Part shown: one piece after another, positions 28,600 to 30,860 of the stretch
Position numbering within the stretch: position 1 is the stretch's first letter
Layout of the letters: each line of letters opens with the position of its first letter
Source of the DNA: a virus
Direction: 5' to 3' (one strand)
IMG/VR virus record: IMGVR_UViG_3300026518_000041
Location: 1 to 30,860 of that record
Length of the DNA stretch: 30,860 nucleotides
Made by a program: the position numbers and the translations under genes
Notes under the pieces: model-generated
Told to the model about the DNA's origin: nothing
The model's input: only the letters and a program-made list of their open reading frames with translations
Database searches by the model: none

Positions 28600-28770
28600 A
28601 TGAAAAAAGCTTTATTTATGGTCTTTGCCATCATTGCACTTGTTACCACTGTTTATGCTTATGCACCTTTTGCAGGGTCAGATATAAGCGGAGATAAGAA
28701 GTTCTGCCATTATACAGACGGTTCGGTGGTAGTTGTGTACTATGCAGATATCTGTCCTATGTCTAATTGA
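28600..28770 (+). CDS. Small secreted protein (possible lysogenic conversion gene)
   Basis: 56 aa from ATG 28600; an in-frame ATG at 28585 overlaps the ribosome site AAAGGAG and is less likely. It has a clear signal peptide (MKKALFMVFAIIALVTTVYA) with probable cleavage after that Ala. The mature 36 residues contain Ser/Gly motifs, a Cys in KKFCHYTDGSV and a Cys in ADICPMSN, which could form one disulfide. It lies between two regulator genes on the minus strand, runs the opposite way, and has its own AT-rich upstream region with TATACT (28566-28571). That isolated position in the immunity region is typical of cargo genes expressed in the lysogen. Function unknown. Confidence 0.65.
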   Translation: MKKALFMVFAIIALVTTVYAYAPFAGSDISGDKKFCHYTDGSVVVVYYADICPMSN

Positions 28771-28806
28771 TATATAACAAGGTCATTTTCCGAAAGGATC
28801 ATGACC
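28769..28806. terminator. Stem-loop after the secreted-protein gene
   Basis: GGTCAT (28781-28786) pairs with ATGACC (28801-28806) around a 14-base loop. There is no T run, so it is a weak terminator candidate. Overlapping its left side, GATATATAA (28769-28777) repeats one operator arm. Both the secreted-protein gene (+) and the CI-like gene (-) end here, so a bidirectional role is possible. Confidence 0.35.
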
Positions 28807-28822
28807 CTATATAATGTAAGCA

Positions 28823-29239
28823 TTACAATTTCGTTTTCATGTATGTCAACATCTTCTCTAAAACTTCATCCTTTACATCATCATCCAATGCATCAAAAGT
28901 CTTAGCTATCTTTATGGTGCGTTTGTCTGTGCCGTAGTTTGGTAGGGTCTGTGCAACATAACTGCTTATCTCTTTGCTTAGCTCAGGGGTGAGAAATTGA
29001 GGTTTTATCTGCGTGGGTTTGTATTTCTCTCCTTCTCCTGTAATAAGCCAGTCCAGATGTACATTGTTTTTCTCTGCTTCTACGCGTAAATGTTTGTCTG
29101 GTATGTGGTCCCTTGCCATCCAGTTGTCATAAGTCCCTAATGAGACATCCATCTTCTTCGCCAAATCCACTCTGGTTTTTACGCCATAAATGGCTTTTAG
29201 TCTGTCTATTATGGGTGCTATTGTTCTTGTTTTCTTCAT
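28823..29239 (-). CDS. CI-like phage repressor lacking a cleavage domain
   Basis: 138 aa with AAAGG upstream. The N-terminal CI-type HTH (about 8-75) includes APIIDRLKAIYGVKTRVDLA, recognition region GTYDNWMARDHIP and DWLITGEGEKYKP. The C-terminal half (LSKEISSYVAQTLPNYGTDK, TFDALDDDVKDEVLEKMLTY) is helical and short, with no S24/LexA-type Ser-Lys peptidase, so RecA-driven self-cleavage is not expected. Its recognition helix nearly equals that of the Cro-like protein at 2311-2571. It is divergent from the excisionase/integrase operon, with the operator between them. It probably holds the lysogenic state and is inactivated by antirepressors. Confidence 0.8.
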   Translation of the reverse strand: MKKTRTIAPIIDRLKAIYGVKTRVDLAKKMDVSLGTYDNWMARDHIPDKHLRVEAEKNNVHLDWLITGEGEKYKPTQIKPQFLTPELSKEISSYVAQTLPNYGTDKRTIKIAKTFDALDDDVKDEVLEKMLTYMKTKL

Positions 29240-29268
29240 TTTTTATACCTTTTGTGGAAAAAACTACA

Positions 29269-29308
29269 AAAAGCCTTGACTTATATATCAAAAAGATATA
29301 TAATGCTC
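29269..29308 (+). promoter_or_regulatory. Promoter-operator of the excisionase/integrase operon
   Basis: TTGACT (29276-29281), 17-base spacer, TATAAT (29299-29304), with a perfect palindrome of arms TTATATATC (29281-29289) and GATATATAA (29295-29303). It differs by one base in 40 from the minus-strand block at 28486-28525. It lies between the divergent repressor and excisionase genes, and a repressor bound here would also affect its own promoter. Confidence 0.8.
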
Positions 29309-29351
29309 TTATGTTTATGTTATACCAAAATATAACACGAAAGGAATTACA

Positions 29352-29618
29352 ATGAGCTTGACACCAAGGGACATACTTCGCATAGAAGATATGGAGAGTA
29401 GAGGGATTAGCATTATTGATAATCTTGATTTACTCTTGCCTGAGGACGTAACGCTTGACTTTCTTAGTGGGGTATGTAACAAAAGCAGAGATACCTTACG
29501 TAAGTATCTTGTGAGAAACTATGTGGACGGAAGAGATTATCACCAAAAGGTAAAAGGTGGTAAACTATATGTTGCGAGAGCAACTGCACTTGAGATAAGG
29601 AGACATTATGTCAAATAA
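29352..29618 (+). CDS. Excisionase-like HTH protein
   Basis: 88 aa with AAAGGA upstream. A small protein with a MerR/excisionase-type winged helix: LPEDVTLDFLSGVCNKSRDT, LRKYLVRNYVDGRDYHQKV, KGGKLYVARATALEIRRHY, where DYHQ...GGKLYV forms the wing. It overlaps the integrase gene by 11 bases and shares its promoter. It probably directs integrase toward excision, or chooses the target site; it could equally be a transcription factor for the operon. Confidence 0.65.
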   Translation: MSLTPRDILRIEDMESRGISIIDNLDLLLPEDVTLDFLSGVCNKSRDTLRKYLVRNYVDGRDYHQKVKGGKLYVARATALEIRRHYVK

Positions 29619-30753
29619 TCCAGGTACAAGAATAAAAGGTAAAGGGTGGTTCGTAAATGATTACGGTGTCATTTATGTGCAAGGCTCTGTAGAGAAGAAG
29701 TTTTATAGAAAATCTACAGGTATGGAGCATACCCCTAGAAATGAAACATATATTAAGAAAAATCACCGTGAGGTTCTTTTACAATTAGTCAATAAAAATA
29801 AGCATGAAGTGAGTAGTGATTTTGCTACTTTTGGGCGTAGTGTGGTAGAGGAAGGGGTGAAACAAGATGGGATAAAAGGCGGACGTGGTGTACAAGACCA
29901 ACGTGACGCACTCTCTAAGTTTGATAGACTTATTTTACCCTATTTCAAAGCATACTCTCTTGAAGATATAAAAGTGTTGCATATAGAAAAATGGCAGAAG
30001 TCACTGTTGGAGAAGTACTCTTCTTCTACTGTGAGTAAGTGTCGTTTTTTAATGAAACAGATTATGCATAAAGCGTGTGCGAATGATTTGGTGCTCAAAA
30101 ACCCAGTAGAGTATGCAGCCAAGCTTGAAGTGGTGCATGAAAAGCAATCTGCCTATAGCGTGCAAGATGCGTTGAAAATGATGAAAGAATCTAAAGGTTT
30201 TATGCATACATGGCTTAATCTTGCTTTTTGTACAGGCATGAGGACAGGTGAGATGATGGGTCTTATGTGGGATGACATAGACGAAGAGTATTCATGTATT
30301 TATCTGCAAAGGTCTGTCACAAAAGGACGTATGACCATAGGGAGTAGTGGAAATAAAAACCACAGCCGTGTCGTGCCTCTTTTACCACACGTATTAAAAA
30401 TATTACTCGATGCCAAAAAGCAGGCTAAATCTAAGTGGATATTCCCAAGTAGAAAAGGTACGTACTATAGTGAGTCTAAGGCAATTATCAAGGTTCATTT
30501 TAAGCCGTTGCTTGAAGAGTTAGGAATAGAGTATATTACTCTGTATGCGACGAGACATACTTTCTCTTCTATTGCAGATAATGCGATGGTGAATGCCCAG
30601 GCACTGGATGCTATGATGGGGAACAGTGAAGAGGTGCGTGACAAACACTACAATACTTTTGCGATGACAAGAGAGAGAGCGGACGAAGCTCAAAGAAGTT
30701 TAGACGCTGTAAATAATGTATTTTTTGCAGACAATCAAGCAGAGGTGAAGTAA
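29608..30753 (+). CDS. int: Tyrosine-type site-specific integrase
   Basis: 381 aa, AAGGAG upstream inside the preceding gene. An N-terminal arm-binding region (about 10-80) is followed by a core-binding SAM-like domain (about 85-170, DALSKFDRLILPYFKAYSLE). The catalytic domain has Arg212 (TGMRTGEMMGL), a basic beta-hairpin GNKNHSRVVPL, then YATRHTFSS with Arg316 and His317. The nucleophile is Tyr348 (DKHYNTF). Two usual His positions differ: Tyr313 precedes Arg316 instead of His, as in several integrase subgroups, and the His of the LGH box is Asn339 (MMGNSEEV). It inserts the phage at the tRNA-Met gene next door. Confidence 0.92.
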   Translation: MSNNPGTRIKGKGWFVNDYGVIYVQGSVEKKFYRKSTGMEHTPRNETYIKKNHREVLLQLVNKNKHEVSSDFATFGRSVVEEGVKQDGIKGGRGVQDQRDALSKFDRLILPYFKAYSLEDIKVLHIEKWQKSLLEKYSSSTVSKCRFLMKQIMHKACANDLVLKNPVEYAAKLEVVHEKQSAYSVQDALKMMKESKGFMHTWLNLAFCTGMRTGEMMGLMWDDIDEEYSCIYLQRSVTKGRMTIGSSGNKNHSRVVPLLPHVLKILLDAKKQAKSKWIFPSRKGTYYSESKAIIKVHFKPLLEELGIEYITLYATRHTFSSIADNAMVNAQALDAMMGNSEEVRDKHYNTFAMTRERADEAQRSLDAVNNVFFADNQAEVK

Positions 30754-30759
30754 TGAAAA

Positions 30760-30825
30760 CTGCCAACTTACTGCCAAGTCGTTTTTTTATTTTTGTGCAA
30801 AGTGCGTGTGGGCGTGACTTTGGCA
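30760..30825. repeat. Possible integrase arm-type sites
   Basis: ACTGCCAA is directly repeated at 30760-30767 and 30770-30777, and its core TGCCAA is present inverted at 30820-30825 (TTGGCA), all between integrase and the tRNA fragment. Short repeats here are where arm-binding sites of a phage integrase would lie. Evidence is pattern and position only. Confidence 0.4.
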
Positions 30826-30840
30826 TTTTAGAGAGAAAGT

Positions 30841-30860
30841 CTCATAAGCCGGAGGTCGGG
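30841..30860 (+). other. Attachment site core: 3' part of a tRNA-Met gene (cut by window end)
   Basis: CTCATAAGCCGGAGGTCGGG reads as a tRNA from its anticodon loop onward: loop CTCATAA with anticodon CAT, 3' anticodon stem GCCGG, variable loop AGGTC and the start of the T stem. The bases before it (AAAGT) cannot pair with GCCGG, so the 5' half is missing, which is expected at a prophage junction where crossover falls in the anticodon loop. The intact or 5' half should lie beyond the left end of the window. Confidence 0.75.

Noticed and set aside
30754-30860. Open frame starting ATG 30753 after the integrase
   Set aside because: It would run through the tRNA fragment and integrase site region, has no ribosome site and no recognisable content.
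1-30860. CRISPR array, rRNA or insertion sequence
   Set aside because: No regularly spaced direct repeats with unique spacers, no rRNA-like sequence and no transposase were seen on either strand.

Overview
The window is almost entirely one temperate, short-tailed (podovirus-type) prophage. AT-rich DNA, TTGACN/TATAAT promoters, tightly overlapping genes (ATGA and GTGA junctions) and the general protein character suggest a host among the Campylobacterota (Sulfurimonas/Sulfurovum-like). That assignment is inference; no host gene is complete here. The right end is set by a tyrosine integrase followed by the 3' part of a tRNA-Met gene, beginning at its anticodon loop (30841 to the window end), which is a probable attachment site. 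The left attachment site is outside the window, which opens inside a small regulator gene.

Layout. (1) 1-1403: control module on the + strand: a partial HTH gene, a promoter flanked by two AGTG-N9-CACT palindromes, a 45-aa ORF, a Rha-type regulator and a 77-aa protein. (2) 1404-2251: a gene-poor stretch whose strand composition flips repeatedly. (3) 2252-9169: early and packaging unit: Cro-like regulator, O-like replication initiator with palindromic repeats inside its gene (a probable lambda-type origin), two small proteins, a PAPS-reductase-like protein, a cytosine methyltransferase remnant, DnaB-like helicase, large terminase, probable small terminase and an unknown protein. (4) 9180-14397: capsid unit: scaffold, N4 gp56-like major capsid protein, head-tail adaptor and unknown structural proteins. 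(5) 14404-19579: tailspike and lysis unit: beta-helix spike, holin, overlapping Rz/Rz1-type spanins, GH19-like endolysin and small ORFs. (6) 19592-27032: ejection unit: a protein with a muramidase-like domain, a 1234-aa protein ending in a predicted toxin-type nuclease domain, and the portal. Units 4, 5 and 6 each start with the same 17-base C7T6 element. (7) 27080-28518, minus strand: a second HTH / antirepressor / 77-aa module, inverted relative to the first. (8) 28600-30860: a small secreted protein, a CI-like repressor, an excisionase-like protein, integrase and the attachment site.

Control logic (inference). The CI-like repressor and the Cro-like protein share almost the same recognition helix. 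Two nearly identical 40-bp promoter-operators, 0.8 kb apart and facing away from each other, would let the repressor silence both the excisionase/integrase operon and the right-hand antirepressor operon. The repressor has no S24 self-cleavage domain, so induction probably depends on antirepressors, of which there are two differently built versions at opposite ends. The most notable features are this inverted duplicate switch, the internal origin, the nuclease-tipped ejection protein and the three C7T6 elements.
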